In this document: positions 10,401 to 18,654 of the stretch, piece by piece
Layout: each line of letters opens with the position of its first letter
How positions within the stretch are numbered: position 1 is the stretch's first letter
Assembly (NCBI GenBank): GCA_964444135.1
Contig: CAYUFX010000008.1
Span: 26,180-90,179, forward strand
DNA from: NIOZ-UU13 sp964444135
Lineage (GTDB): Bacteria; Planctomycetota; Phycisphaerae; Sedimentisphaerales; Anaerobacaceae
Length of the DNA: 64,000 bases
Direction of reading: 5' to 3'
The notes under the pieces: model-generated
Seen by the model: the letters and a program-made list of their open reading frames with translations, nothing else
Databases searched by the model: none
What the model was told of the DNA's origin: nothing
Position numbers and translations under genes: made by a program

Positions 10401-10532
10401 GCCGCTGCCCTTGGTGAGGTGCTCTGGTCGCCTATGGAAGCCCGCAACTATGAGTTGTTTCTGAGCCGTCTGGTCGAACATTTAAAGCGGCTCAATGAGA
10501 TGGATGTGAATTATCGTCCGCTTGATAGATAG
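7497..10532 (+). CDS. Right-handed beta-helix / GH20 beta-N-acetylhexosaminidase fusion
   Basis: A 1011-aa secreted protein with a signal at about residues 16-39 ending near VNAGVRI. Residues 60-455 form a parallel beta-helix of the pectate-lyase/polysaccharide-epimerase type, starting with GGTLHILPGVYNLRNAIYLR and continuing with many short N-x-G turns. From about 485 comes a GH20b domain, then the GH20 barrel with WRGLLIDPARHFIP, MHLTDDQGWRIEIKKYP, IVPEIEMPAHT and IHIGGDEANKDHW, whose D809-E810 is the catalytic Asp-Glu pair. GH20 enzymes remove terminal GlcNAc or GalNAc by substrate-assisted catalysis. A standalone GH20 of this kind is about 520-550 aa, so the first 460 residues are extra. 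The junction (about 456-475, PQDAFRHKMALG) is encoded by a repeat copy. GAAAGG lies upstream of ATG 7497. Confidence 0.9.
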   Translation: MWENNYRKASCGVKFLKGAMILFFVLIIVIYFTVGVNAGVRINDQEIAAEQPVTSTNRPMRNRLDLVLTIGQTEGDLQGRDDKVIQAGIEYLDRLRGGTLHILPGVYNLRNAIYLRPNITLRGSGERTVLRKAGSVVTPLLRDSDWFEYGVQVSDIEGFTPGGGIMLRSKKGTGDWQYDVLRATVTDIQEDVLFLDRLTKENFWIDKSATAATIFPILTAENVNNVVVRDIVLDGSRDNNEHINGNFAGAVFIQHCNEWRFENVISQNHNGDGFSFQVCDDIQFQNCKAINNADLGFHPGSGSQRPVFRSCIAQANSLGIFFCWSVSDGLAENCILSRNKRYGISIGHRDTDNIIRQCTIESNGEVGVLFRKEENEFRSGSRNRIENCIIRDNGTEKPGIGIDIQGKTKDITIRNTKLENTAGKNQKIGIRISEEAERTILQGNTFENCPVHIEDLRSPQDAFRHKMALGIVSLRAAEQSTERLTAKLTNPQLTVHIIPYPVALEVYDGLFRFTTGTQVLAGAEAKAEAVKLLDYLTPAMGYRLSLAEDSSTVENVIRLEIESSLKEQLGEEGYQLEVTIRSIVIRAAKPAGLFYGIQTLRQLLPPAIFNIQKVEPIQWAVPCVRITDYPRFEWRGLLIDPARHFIPKQDVKSFIDTMALHKFNRLQMHLTDDQGWRIEIKKYPQLTELGAWMDFTTMRSNGSRKGAGVQHPGGFYTQDDIRELVRYSAERYVTIVPEIEMPAHTGAAIVSCPDVGLYPDKLKNLPLEKRWTANERILAPRPQTVAFMQDVLTEVMELFPGRYIHIGGDEANKDHWKQSEEMQALILRLGLKDEAELHSWFIKQMDAFLTRHGRLLVGWDEILQGGLAPGAVVMSWRGQAGGITAAKAGHYVIMAPTSHTYFDYYQGPVKTEPKAIGGYIPLEKVYQFEPTSSALDIEQAKRVLGGQGQLWGEYIADRKHREYMAYPRAAALGEVLWSPMEARNYELFLSRLVEHLKRLNEMDVNYRPLDR
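7513..7534 (+). repeat. GAAA-loop palindromic repeat, copy 2
   Basis: Reads ACCGTAAGGCATCCTGTGGA and continues GTAAAATTCTTAAAAGG, matching the site at 7110. It encodes residues 6-16 of the beta-helix/GH20 protein. Confidence 0.65.
8870..8890 (-). repeat. GAAA-loop palindromic repeat, copy 3, at the beta-helix/GH20 junction
   Basis: On the minus strand it reads TGCCGAAAGGCATCCTGAGG. It is in frame inside the fusion gene, at codons 458-465, between the last beta-helix coil and the GH20 module. Confidence 0.7.
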
Positions 10533-10534
10533 AG

Positions 10535-10873
10535 TTGATGCATCTTGCCGGGCACAGCGTATTCTTCAAGGACAAAGACGGCAAGGTGTACATAGAATGG
10601 CGTATGCTGGGAACCGACCCTGAAAACATTGCCTTCAACGTGTACAGAAACAATATCTGTGTTAACAGTAAGCCGATAACTAAATCGCATGACCCTATAT
10701 ACAGGTTGAGTGTAGCTTGGCAGAATGTAGCCTATAATCAGCCTGCTCAACCTGGTTTTTATATGGGGGGACGGTATGGTAGCACCGACCCGTCCTTCGA
10801 TAACAACACCTGTTCATTGAAATGCGAGATAGCAGCCCACAACGATTTCTATTTCTTACTGCTCGCCAAATGA
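10535..10873 (+). pseudogene. Relic of a PL11 rhamnogalacturonan lyase
   Basis: A 112-codon frame that starts 2 nt after the GH20 stop. Residues 8-45 (VFFKDKDGKVYIEWRMLGTD, ENIAFNVYRNN, KPIT) match the N-terminal fibronectin-like domain of family PL11 rhamnogalacturonan lyases (YesW/YesX type). Residues 59-79 (VAWQNVAYNQPAQPGFYMG) match the C-terminal end of the same enzymes, where WQNVAYNQPPH...FYLG is conserved. About 500 residues between them, including the calcium-binding propeller and active site, are missing, and there is no signal peptide. I read it as an internally deleted, dead gene. It may still be translated by coupling to the GH20 gene. It suggests that the locus once handled pectin. 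Confidence 0.65.
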
Positions 10874-10937
10874 AAAGCTCATAATACCTTACGAGCATGA
10901 ATAATGCAAGAATTTCTCACGAGACAACATTACGATT

Positions 10938-13900
10938 TTATGGATTGATAGCCCCGGGTGAAGGTGCAGAGGCAGTCCAGTTATCAGGGTCATTGCCGTA
11001 ATCGGCGCCGGTCTTGCGCGTAAGCGATTTGCCGCCGCCATCTGGTCCGGTCGGCCAAAGGTCAACGCCGCCCGGACAATCCTCAGGATGAAAACCATCG
11101 CTGTAACCAACCCTGTCAACACGAATATAATAACGTGTCCCAAACTCGTCCACGTCACCAGGCATCGAAAGCTCCAACCTCTCGCCGGCGTTGTTCAAGC
11201 TGCCACTATAAGGACCAAGAATCTCCTCAACCTGGACAGCCGGATACCGCCAGGCAAACGCCTCCGGCTCCTTGACCAATAACAAATATCCGCCGGCAGG
11301 GAGCGTAACAGGCGCATCTTCAGGGAAGGTAAAGTCAATACCATCGGTGAACTTCCACGGCTGAGCTTTGTCATAATCATACAAGGTCACCGGCTCAGCG
11401 CTGATGTTGTGCAGCTCGATGTATTCATACTGGTCATTAGTATATGAACCGCCGTCAGGCCAATTCGGATTGTACATAATCTCGTTGATGACTATCGGGC
11501 CGACTTTCGGATAAGCATTTGCAGAACCCGGCGTGTTCTCAGACATCGGAACGAAGTTGTAATTACCGGTACTGGATTTATAGTAACGTCCAAATGATAC
11601 ATCTGTTTCAGAGGCGCCGAAATCTTCCGCCTCGCGATAGCCGGTCAAAACACCACCTTCTGCGGAGCTTAGAAATATCTGTTCGCCGTTCTCACTCAAG
11701 GCAAATGGCTGATAACAGCCCGGGACACTCGGATTATTGAAGTGCAGCTCTTCATAAAATACAATATATCCATACGGAGCAATCCTTGTCCCCGCGACAA
11801 TCTGATATTTGGTCGGATTAGAACTGCTGTCACTGAGGAACCAGCCGCCAATGTCTATAGTAGTGTCTGTAGTATTATGCAGCTCAATCCAGTCCGCAGC
11901 ATCGGCGTGTGAATGAGCTGACACCTCGTTAATAACCACTGCGCCTGGGTCGGGAATAATATTGTCGTCATTTTCACCCGGCGAACCCCCAAGATAAGCA
12001 CTTGCACGCCAGGAGTCCTTCTCGTTCCAACTATACGAGTCGGTGCTAAGCGGGTCTATTATTGTCAGAGAGAAACCGTCGCCATCTGTAATAGAGCGCC
12101 AGCCGTCTTTGTAGTCAAAGTCCAGAATCGTTTGGCCGATAGCATCTTCCAGCCTGATTCGCTCTCCTGCATTGTTCAGCCTGCCGGAGTATTCCCCGGC
12201 TATATTCATATCTGAGCCGTATCGGGCCTCGAAGGCATTGCGGTCCTGAACGACTACAACATATTCGCCGGGTGCAAGCTCCAGATTCGGGAAGGTAAAA
12301 TCAATTCCGTTTGTGAATTTAGCCAGATTCAGATTAATTGTTTCGGTCCCGATGTTTTTCAGTTCGATGTACTCTTCGTTTGGTTCGTCCGACTCATCTA
12401 AGTTCTGCAGATGATACATAATCTCGGTGATACGTATGTTATTTGCTACCGGGCCCACGGCGAAGGTCGCCTCGTTAAGGGCACTCCAGGTGCCGCCCCT
12501 CAATACACGGGCCTTGACGTGGACACTATGGGGCAGTGTGATTGGTCCGGTATATTGGAGCATACCAGGCGAAGTACCGCCGTCGCCGGGAGAACTGCTT
12601 CTGCCTGCAACCAGCTCGGCGGAGATGAGAAAGTCAGAGCTGGTTGTGGATGTATTCAGGCCGTGGATGGCTAAAATATTGTTACCCGGCTTCACCGCGC
12701 TGAGGTAAGCAGAGACGTCGATGTTCTCGAAGTTGACGGCTTCAGAGTCAGAACGACTGCCGTTGGCGCTGGAGTTCCAGGTCGGTGTACCGGTGAAATT
12801 GCGTCTGGCAGCCTCAACGCCGTTGATGTAGGCGATAAAGCCGTCGTCGTAACGAACTTTGAGCGTCATAAAGTCAAAGTCGTCCGGACTGTCATTAAAG
12901 ACAAACAGGATGCGGATATAACAGGTGTCATTTTTTCCATACATCTGGTCTTCGAGGTCAAGTTTAATGAGATTTTGATAACCGGAGCTTCTTTCGTAGC
13001 CGACACCGCCGGGATTTCCGGTGTTAAGTCTCCATGCCGAGTCGTTGAAAACACCGCCCCCTTTCCAATTGCTACTGATGTTACTGGTCGGAACCAACAC
13101 CCGTTTAGCCGCATTCTCACGAACAAGGGTCGTACTGGTACTGTCGTCCGGTAAGGTCTGCGGCAAGCGTGGGTCGCTACCGTCGAGAGTATAATAGATT
13201 GTGCCGGTTGCGGCAGTCATAGAAAATCTGTTAGTTGGCAAAATCAGGCCGCCGTGCTTATAAGAGCCATTGATGCGAAAGACCGGCGCATCAGTCTTAG
13301 GGTACCATCCCCTGGCCTTGATTTGGTTAAGAACAATTTCCGTTCGCTGTGGGAAGTATTCGTTAAGGAGCCAGTTACGTTCGCGAACCCAGTCGATGTC
13401 CCGTGTATAGGGCGTGGAGCGGTGGTTATCACCCCATCGGGCCGACTCAGCAACCACAGCCCGGTCAACCTCATCGAGCCGGAGTTGGTATAAGGCTGTT
13501 GCAGTGTCCGGCGTAAGAATACCGTCATTGAAGAAATAACGATGGACATGGTCGGCGAAGAGCATACGGTATTCGGTATTGTCTGCCAGCATTTGGTGGA
13601 GGCGTGTGGGGCCGCCGTTATCGTCTCTGCCTGTAACATTTGCACCCAGGGCTTCCATTACGTGCTCGGCGTCCCAGCTATGGTATCGCCATCGGCCGTT
13701 GGGGTCTTCACGGTTGCGCGAGGCATACCAGTTTTGATGTGCCCAGTCCGTATTACCGACGTAGAAGTTCGTGATTATGTAGTCGATAAGATTAGGTATA
13801 TCCAGATACCGCTGGATTAACTGATATTGCGCATCAGAGGCCAGGCCGGCATTGGCGATATTGAACATTCGGTTGTAGTCTGCTCCAGAACCATGGATGA

Positions 13901-15656
13901 CTGAGCCGGACCTGTGCTTGAGGGCATCATAATCATCATCATCACCACCAAGGTAAGCGGAGGCGAAGTGCTCGTCCGGCCGTTCATGAAGCCAGTACAA
14001 TCCCCAATATAGGCCATTTAGATATAGGTGGACATGCCTGCCGTGTGGTGCGTAGCCACCCATAGCGTTTTGAATATCTGCAACGAACTGGTCTCGAGTA
14101 TATTGTGCAACATCTCGTTGCGAAGGACTGCCCGATATCCACGGTCTGCTGTTATTAGGTAGCATAACTCCGCCGCCATAACCCCAGCTGTTGTTCATCC
14201 GGGCATCGACCACAAGTGTGTCAAACTCATCTGTGAAATCTTCGCCAAAGACAGGGAACCTGAGCTTGGAAGAGCCATATTCACCCTTGAATTTTAGCCG
14301 CAATGAGAGCTTGTCCATCTTCCATCTGTTTGGGCTGCTTCCACCGACAATCATAATAGAACAGTTAATTTGGAAGCCCGGACTCCCATCAGGAAATATC
14401 AGTTCGGCCGAGACCGCCCGCTCACTTCTTTCGCCCCGGATGTAGATGCCCTGACCACCGCTTTTGAACCAGTCGTCAACATCCATTACCAGTGAGAGTG
14501 TTGGTACGGATTTGAGGTCGTCCTTTATTGTGTTGCGATAGCGTGAATCGTTGACAACTTGCGAGTCCATCTCATAATCGCCGTTGCCGGCGTGCCCCCA
14601 GTTAGTAGGGAAACCGGCTGGACGGGCAGGTTGTCGAATGACATCGTCGAGAAAGATATACGTCTGGGCGTCCATATTTGTGGATTTCCAGCCGGGCTTG
14701 ACGGCTATCGCCCGCAAAGTCGCGGTCGTGGTGATTGGAATAGGACCGGTATAAACCATACCGCCCGGAGACCGCCCGACATTAGTAACATTATACGGCT
14801 CAGTGCCATCGAGCGTATAGTATATCATGGCATCTTTGGTTTCAGTGGCAATCGTGACGGAGAAAGGCGTATCGTAAAAACCTCGCTTATAGCTGAATTT
14901 CGTGTCGTCAACCTCGCCTAAATACGCACCATTATTTTGCCCTCCCGGACTGGGGAAACCGAAGAAGCGTTGGTCATCGTTAGCGTCGGGGTAGCGACCG
15001 TATGAGATATCGGTACTCTGAGCGGGAAAGGCGACACTATCAATCAGTGTACTGCCATCGGTGTCGAACAGGGCAAGCTCCTCGCCGTCCGCATCGAGTT
15101 TAAAATTCGCATGCAACCCGGCGTCTGTCGTATCATTGTCGGCCCATATCAACAGATAGCCCCCTACGGGGATGGTAGTCCCGACAGGGATGGCCAAGTC
15201 CATTACAGCCGAATTGCCATAGGGAATTCGCCACTTGGTCGGAACAGACAGGTTGTCCGTCAGGTACATCCCACCTACATTAATAGCATCGGTGCCGTAG
15301 TTGTAGAGCTCGACCCAGTCATCATATTGGCCCTGTGGGTCCCTGATACAACTGCTATTGGACGCCATAAACTCATTGATTGCCAGAGGTATGCCCCTCT
15401 GGTGCCATTGGTCGGCCAACAGGGCAAAATCACTCATATCGACCTCATCATCCCTGTCGAGGTCGGCTGGACTTTCCGGAGGTGCCAACCACTGTTCGGC
15501 AAAAACATGGATGTCCAGGAAGTTGACCTGGCAGTCGCCGTTTAAGTCACTCACCGGACAGTCGGCCTTCACAGTCCGCAAGGACTCCATAGGAAAGCTG
15601 AGCAAGGCCACAGCTAATACCAGGCTGAGCAATGAGATTTTCATAAATCGGGGCAT
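10938..15656 (-). CDS. CotH-kinase / lamin-tail domain surface protein, 1572 aa
   Basis: A very large secreted protein with a signal peptide at 1-31 (alternative ATG at codon 5). Residues 34-84 form a dockerin-like EF-hand pair (DLNGDCQVNFLDIHVFAEQW and DLDRDDEVDMSDFALLADQW). A lamin-tail domain follows (LAINEFMASNSS, DDWVELYNYG), then a chitobiase C-terminal-like domain (IYYTLDGTEP), a CotH-kinase-like region at about 360-740 (LYLNGLYWGLYWLHERPDEH, WRYHSWDAEHVM), another IYYTLDGSDP unit and three more lamin-tail domains (ITEIMYH, VINEVSAH, VINEIMYN). CotH proteins phosphorylate proteins in spores; in planctomycetes such multidomain forms are of unknown role and probably sit on the cell surface. 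It is related in layout to the 2841-aa protein at 51393. It ends 64 nt from the PL11 relic. Confidence 0.88.
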   Translation of the reverse strand: MPRFMKISLLSLVLAVALLSFPMESLRTVKADCPVSDLNGDCQVNFLDIHVFAEQWLAPPESPADLDRDDEVDMSDFALLADQWHQRGIPLAINEFMASNSSCIRDPQGQYDDWVELYNYGTDAINVGGMYLTDNLSVPTKWRIPYGNSAVMDLAIPVGTTIPVGGYLLIWADNDTTDAGLHANFKLDADGEELALFDTDGSTLIDSVAFPAQSTDISYGRYPDANDDQRFFGFPSPGGQNNGAYLGEVDDTKFSYKRGFYDTPFSVTIATETKDAMIYYTLDGTEPYNVTNVGRSPGGMVYTGPIPITTTATLRAIAVKPGWKSTNMDAQTYIFLDDVIRQPARPAGFPTNWGHAGNGDYEMDSQVVNDSRYRNTIKDDLKSVPTLSLVMDVDDWFKSGGQGIYIRGERSERAVSAELIFPDGSPGFQINCSIMIVGGSSPNRWKMDKLSLRLKFKGEYGSSKLRFPVFGEDFTDEFDTLVVDARMNNSWGYGGGVMLPNNSRPWISGSPSQRDVAQYTRDQFVADIQNAMGGYAPHGRHVHLYLNGLYWGLYWLHERPDEHFASAYLGGDDDDYDALKHRSGSVIHGSGADYNRMFNIANAGLASDAQYQLIQRYLDIPNLIDYIITNFYVGNTDWAHQNWYASRNREDPNGRWRYHSWDAEHVMEALGANVTGRDDNGGPTRLHQMLADNTEYRMLFADHVHRYFFNDGILTPDTATALYQLRLDEVDRAVVAESARWGDNHRSTPYTRDIDWVRERNWLLNEYFPQRTEIVLNQIKARGWYPKTDAPVFRINGSYKHGGLILPTNRFSMTAATGTIYYTLDGSDPRLPQTLPDDSTSTTLVRENAAKRVLVPTSNISSNWKGGGVFNDSAWRLNTGNPGGVGYERSSGYQNLIKLDLEDQMYGKNDTCYIRILFVFNDSPDDFDFMTLKVRYDDGFIAYINGVEAARRNFTGTPTWNSSANGSRSDSEAVNFENIDVSAYLSAVKPGNNILAIHGLNTSTTSSDFLISAELVAGRSSSPGDGGTSPGMLQYTGPITLPHSVHVKARVLRGGTWSALNEATFAVGPVANNIRITEIMYHLQNLDESDEPNEEYIELKNIGTETINLNLAKFTNGIDFTFPNLELAPGEYVVVVQDRNAFEARYGSDMNIAGEYSGRLNNAGERIRLEDAIGQTILDFDYKDGWRSITDGDGFSLTIIDPLSTDSYSWNEKDSWRASAYLGGSPGENDDNIIPDPGAVVINEVSAHSHADAADWIELHNTTDTTIDIGGWFLSDSSSNPTKYQIVAGTRIAPYGYIVFYEELHFNNPSVPGCYQPFALSENGEQIFLSSAEGGVLTGYREAEDFGASETDVSFGRYYKSSTGNYNFVPMSENTPGSANAYPKVGPIVINEIMYNPNWPDGGSYTNDQYEYIELHNISAEPVTLYDYDKAQPWKFTDGIDFTFPEDAPVTLPAGGYLLLVKEPEAFAWRYPAVQVEEILGPYSGSLNNAGERLELSMPGDVDEFGTRYYIRVDRVGYSDGFHPEDCPGGVDLWPTGPDGGGKSLTRKTGADYGNDPDNWTASAPSPGAINP

Positions 15657-15932
15657 TTTCTCTAATCCCTTCTCCCTTCCTCAATTCCATTTTAACCACT
15701 AAATGCGGTTTTAGCCTACGCAGTTTACAGGCTTTACATATATTAACATATTGAGAGCAGATGAGTCAATACCTTTTGGTCGAAGGCAGCCGTTCAACAA
15801 TTGTCGGGAAAGTAATACCCGAGCAAAAGTTGTTGCAGAGTTTATTACGAGCGGCTATTGTTAAGAGCTAATTTGTCCGATAGCGATGTCGAGCGTTTGC
15901 AATGTAAAGTTCAAAATTAAAGGAGTTGTGAA

Positions 15933-16265
15933 GTGAAAGTATTCCGCTCGCCGAATAATCCTATAATTAAACCGGAGGATATTAAGCCCTCCAGGGACGA
16001 CTTTGAAGTTATCGGTGTTTTTAACGCCGGCGTTACTCGTTTTAAAGACAAGGTCGTGCTGCTTCTTCGTGTGGCTGAAAGACCTATCAATAAACATCCC
16101 GATATTGTACTAACCGCTTTTTATGAGGTGAGTAAAGGTAAGCTTGTCGTAAAAGAATTTTCGAAAGGCGACCCGGAAAATGATTTTTCAGACCCGAGGT
16201 TAATCATAACACCGAGCCGGACATATTTGACATCTATTTCACATCTGAGGCTGGCTGTGTTGTAG
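15933..16265 (+). pseudogene. Truncated GH130 mannoside phosphorylase (N-terminal third only)
   Basis: A GTG-started frame with AAGGAG 8 nt upstream encodes 110 aa. It matches the N-terminus of GH130 enzymes: FRSPNNPIIKPEDIKPS, then VFNAGVTRFKDKVVLLLRVA, then FSDPRLIITPSRTYLTSISH LRLA. Family members run to about 320-350 aa and phosphorolyse or hydrolyse beta-mannosides. Here the frame ends at TAG right after the first propeller blades, and the next gene (FHA, opposite strand) begins 36 nt on, so the rest is absent rather than frameshifted. The catalytic Asp and phosphate-binding residues would lie in the lost part. The intact ribosome binding site suggests a recent loss by deletion. Confidence 0.75.
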
Positions 16266-16300
16266 TAATATAGATCTGAGCGGATAAGGCAAAGACGAAA

Positions 16301-16684
16301 CTATCCCGGCCCCTCAATGGTTTTAGTTATATTTACCCGCTGACCAACTTTCTTGAAGTGGGACATCGCATCTTCACGGTTAGGGAAGTCTTTTTGCGTG
16401 AAAAAGAGGACGGTCTGCCCTATACGAATCTGGTCGCCGTCCATCAACGTTGTCTCATCGTCGATTTTTCTATTGTTGATAAATACACCGTTTTTGCTCT
16501 TCATGTCGAGTGCAGAATGTTTCCCTGTGTCTTTGTCGAAACGGATCTGCACGTGTTTTCGGGAGACACCACCATCGAGGATCTGAACTAAAAGTGCTTC
16601 ATCTCTACCTATCACAGTTGTCCGTCGACCGAGCGGGTAATAGTCACCTTTATTTTTCCCAGACATTACAATAATAGAAGCCAT
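16301..16684 (-). CDS. FHA-domain protein
   Basis: A 127-aa protein that is one forkhead-associated domain with short tails. Key motifs are GRRTTVIGRDEA (about 18-29), GGVSRKHVQIRFD with the Ser-Arg-x-His signature, and SKNGVFINNRKIDD. The domain binds phosphothreonine peptides, usually in Ser/Thr kinase signalling. ATG 16684 is chosen because AAGGAG sits 6 nt upstream; a TTG at 16702 overlaps that site and is unlikely. It is convergent with the GH130 relic. No kinase or phosphatase gene is visible in the window, so the partner is unknown. Confidence 0.9.
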   Translation of the reverse strand: MASIIVMSGKNKGDYYPLGRRTTVIGRDEALLVQILDGGVSRKHVQIRFDKDTGKHSALDMKSKNGVFINNRKIDDETTLMDGDQIRIGQTVLFFTQKDFPNREDAMSHFKKVGQRVNITKTIEGPG

Positions 16685-17071
16685 TACAACTCCTTGTGAC
16701 AAATACTTAACCAGATAAAAGTCGACAAATGTCGGTCGGTCGATATACCGCCGTTGGAAATTACATTAGCAGCTTTTCGAGCATTGCCGAGCAAATATCG
16801 CCTTCAATCGCTATTGTTCGTATGCTATTGGCTATTCGCAATAAAATCAAGCTTTTTTGGGCTTAATTTTAAGATTTTGTCATTTTGCTCTTTTGATTTT
16901 GCATTCCTGAACGGCCAATTGCTGACGTGAAAAAAAACTTGCAAAATGCAGGGCCATGAAGATAATGGGGGCAATGGAACCTAAACAATGTTTGGAGCCA
17001 AGGGTAATTAGTAACTCCCTGAACAAACGTAGTATTTGAATTAAACACCATTTATTAGGAGAAGACCCATT
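16685..17071. other. Intergenic region, 387 bp
   Basis: Between the divergent FHA and Gfo/Idh/MocA genes. It is AT-rich near 16850-16930. It should hold promoters for both genes, but I see no box pair that I would defend, and no structured RNA. Confidence 0.3.
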
Positions 17072-18436
17072 ATGAGTGAAATTACGAAAAAGAACACGTC
17101 GCGTCGTGAGTTTTTGAAAACTACCGGTCGGATCGCCGCGACCTCGGCACTGGCAGCGGGGATTGCACCGAAGGTCTATGCTGCCGGTAACGACACTATC
17201 AAGGTTGCGTTGATCGGCTGCGGTGGTCGGGGCACAGGCGCAGCGTCGAACGCCCTTTCGGTCAAGAACGGCCCTATCAAGCTGGTCGCTATGGCCGATG
17301 TCTTCGGGAACCGTGTTGCTCGCAGTTACAAGAGCTTGAATAACCAGCATGCTGACCAGGTGGATGTGCCCAGGGGTCGTCAGTTTGTCGGCTTCGACGG
17401 TTACAAAAAAGCAATGGATTGTCTTGACAAAGGTGATGTGGCGATATTTGCGACGCCTCCGGCATTCCGCTGGGTGAATTTTAAGTATGCCATCGAGAAG
17501 GGCCTCAACGTGTTCATGGAAAAGCCGGTCACAGTTGACGGCCCGACCACGCGCAGGATGCTCAAGCTCGCCGAACAGTCCGTGAGGAAGAACCTCAAGG
17601 TGGGTGTGGGTCTCATGATTCGCCATTGCAGGGGCCGACAGGAGTTGAAACGCCGCATCGACGACGGCGAGATAGGCAATATCATCGCGATGCGGGCTTA
17701 CCGGATGGCCGGACGCGCATGCACCTCCGGGCCTAAACCCAGCGGGATTAGCGAGGTGCTGTACCAAATCCAGCGATTCCATGCCTTCCTGTGGGCCAGC
17801 GGCGGCATGTACAGCGATTACTATATTCACCAGATAGATGAGTGTTCGTGGATGAGAGGTGCCTGGCCGGTCGAGGCTCATGCTACCGGCGGCCGACACT
17901 ACCGAGGCAACTCTCTGGATCAAAACTTTGACAATTACTCGATAGAATACACCTATCCGGACGGCACCAAGCTCTTTTACTACGGTCGGGCAATGGATGG
18001 CTGTCAAGGTGGGTTCTCCAGCTATGCCCTCGGTACGAAAGGTACAGCCGTCATCTCGACGAACAGCCATTATCCGGGCAAGGTCCGGACCTACAAAGGC
18101 CATAACATGACTATGGAGAACCTGATATGGCGATTCCCGCAGCCCGAGCCGAATCCGTACCAGCTCGAGTGGGATGACCTGATAGACGCTATTCGTAACG
18201 ACATACCGTACAATGAGGTTGAGCGTGGCGCCATCTCAAGTATGATAAGCTCTATGGGCCGAATGGCTGCCCACACGGGCCAAATCATTACTTACGACCA
18301 GATACTAAACTGCGAGCACGAGTTCGCTCCTGATGTTGACAAGCTGACAAATGACGGCCCAGCACCCCTGCTGCTTGGTCCCGACGGCAAATATCCCGTC
18401 CCGCAGCCGGGCATCCTCAAGGACAGGGAATACTGA
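17072..18436 (+). CDS. Tat-exported Gfo/Idh/MocA family oxidoreductase (2)
   Basis: A 454-aa protein that starts at ATG 17072 with AGGAGA upstream. The Tat signal is TSRREFLKTTGRIAATSA, cleaved near VYAAGND. The Rossmann motif is VALIGCGGRGTGAA (about 46-59). The sugar-binding Lys lies in MEKPVTVDGPTTRR, and the second domain has GGMYSDYYIHQIDECSWM. It belongs to the same planctomycete branch as the gene at 18655, with which it shares orientation across a 218-nt gap, and more loosely to the one at 3352. The likely role is NAD(P)-dependent oxidation of a sugar or inositol in the periplasm. The actual substrate is unknown. Confidence 0.9.
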   Translation: MSEITKKNTSRREFLKTTGRIAATSALAAGIAPKVYAAGNDTIKVALIGCGGRGTGAASNALSVKNGPIKLVAMADVFGNRVARSYKSLNNQHADQVDVPRGRQFVGFDGYKKAMDCLDKGDVAIFATPPAFRWVNFKYAIEKGLNVFMEKPVTVDGPTTRRMLKLAEQSVRKNLKVGVGLMIRHCRGRQELKRRIDDGEIGNIIAMRAYRMAGRACTSGPKPSGISEVLYQIQRFHAFLWASGGMYSDYYIHQIDECSWMRGAWPVEAHATGGRHYRGNSLDQNFDNYSIEYTYPDGTKLFYYGRAMDGCQGGFSSYALGTKGTAVISTNSHYPGKVRTYKGHNMTMENLIWRFPQPEPNPYQLEWDDLIDAIRNDIPYNEVERGAISSMISSMGRMAAHTGQIITYDQILNCEHEFAPDVDKLTNDGPAPLLLGPDGKYPVPQPGILKDREY

Positions 18437-18654
18437 GATTTAGTTTAGACAGAATTACAATGCATGATTTTCCGCTGGTCCCGGTTTCACCTGGACGAGC
18501 GGTTGGTTATTCGATGGCCCAGGACCTTGGCTTGTTTGTTGCCATGTTGACTGCTGGGTGCCGTTGGTCAGGTGTAATCTACGCGATCTCAAGAAGAATG
18601 ATACGAATTATTAGTGACTCAGTCTAACAAGGACAGAAAGGAAAAGGAGGTAGT

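Noticed and set aside
9408..10481. A 357-codon minus-strand open frame
   Set aside because: Antisense to the GH20 catalytic domain; codon bias of the real gene leaves this strand open.
16880..18103. A 407-codon minus-strand open frame
   Set aside because: It is fully antisense to the Gfo/Idh/MocA gene at 17072-18436, which has a clear ribosome binding site and family motifs; the minus frame has no recognisable domain.
18462..18632. A 56-codon plus-strand ORF between two Gfo/Idh/MocA genes
   Set aside because: No ribosome binding site, no signal or motif; length is within chance for this base composition.
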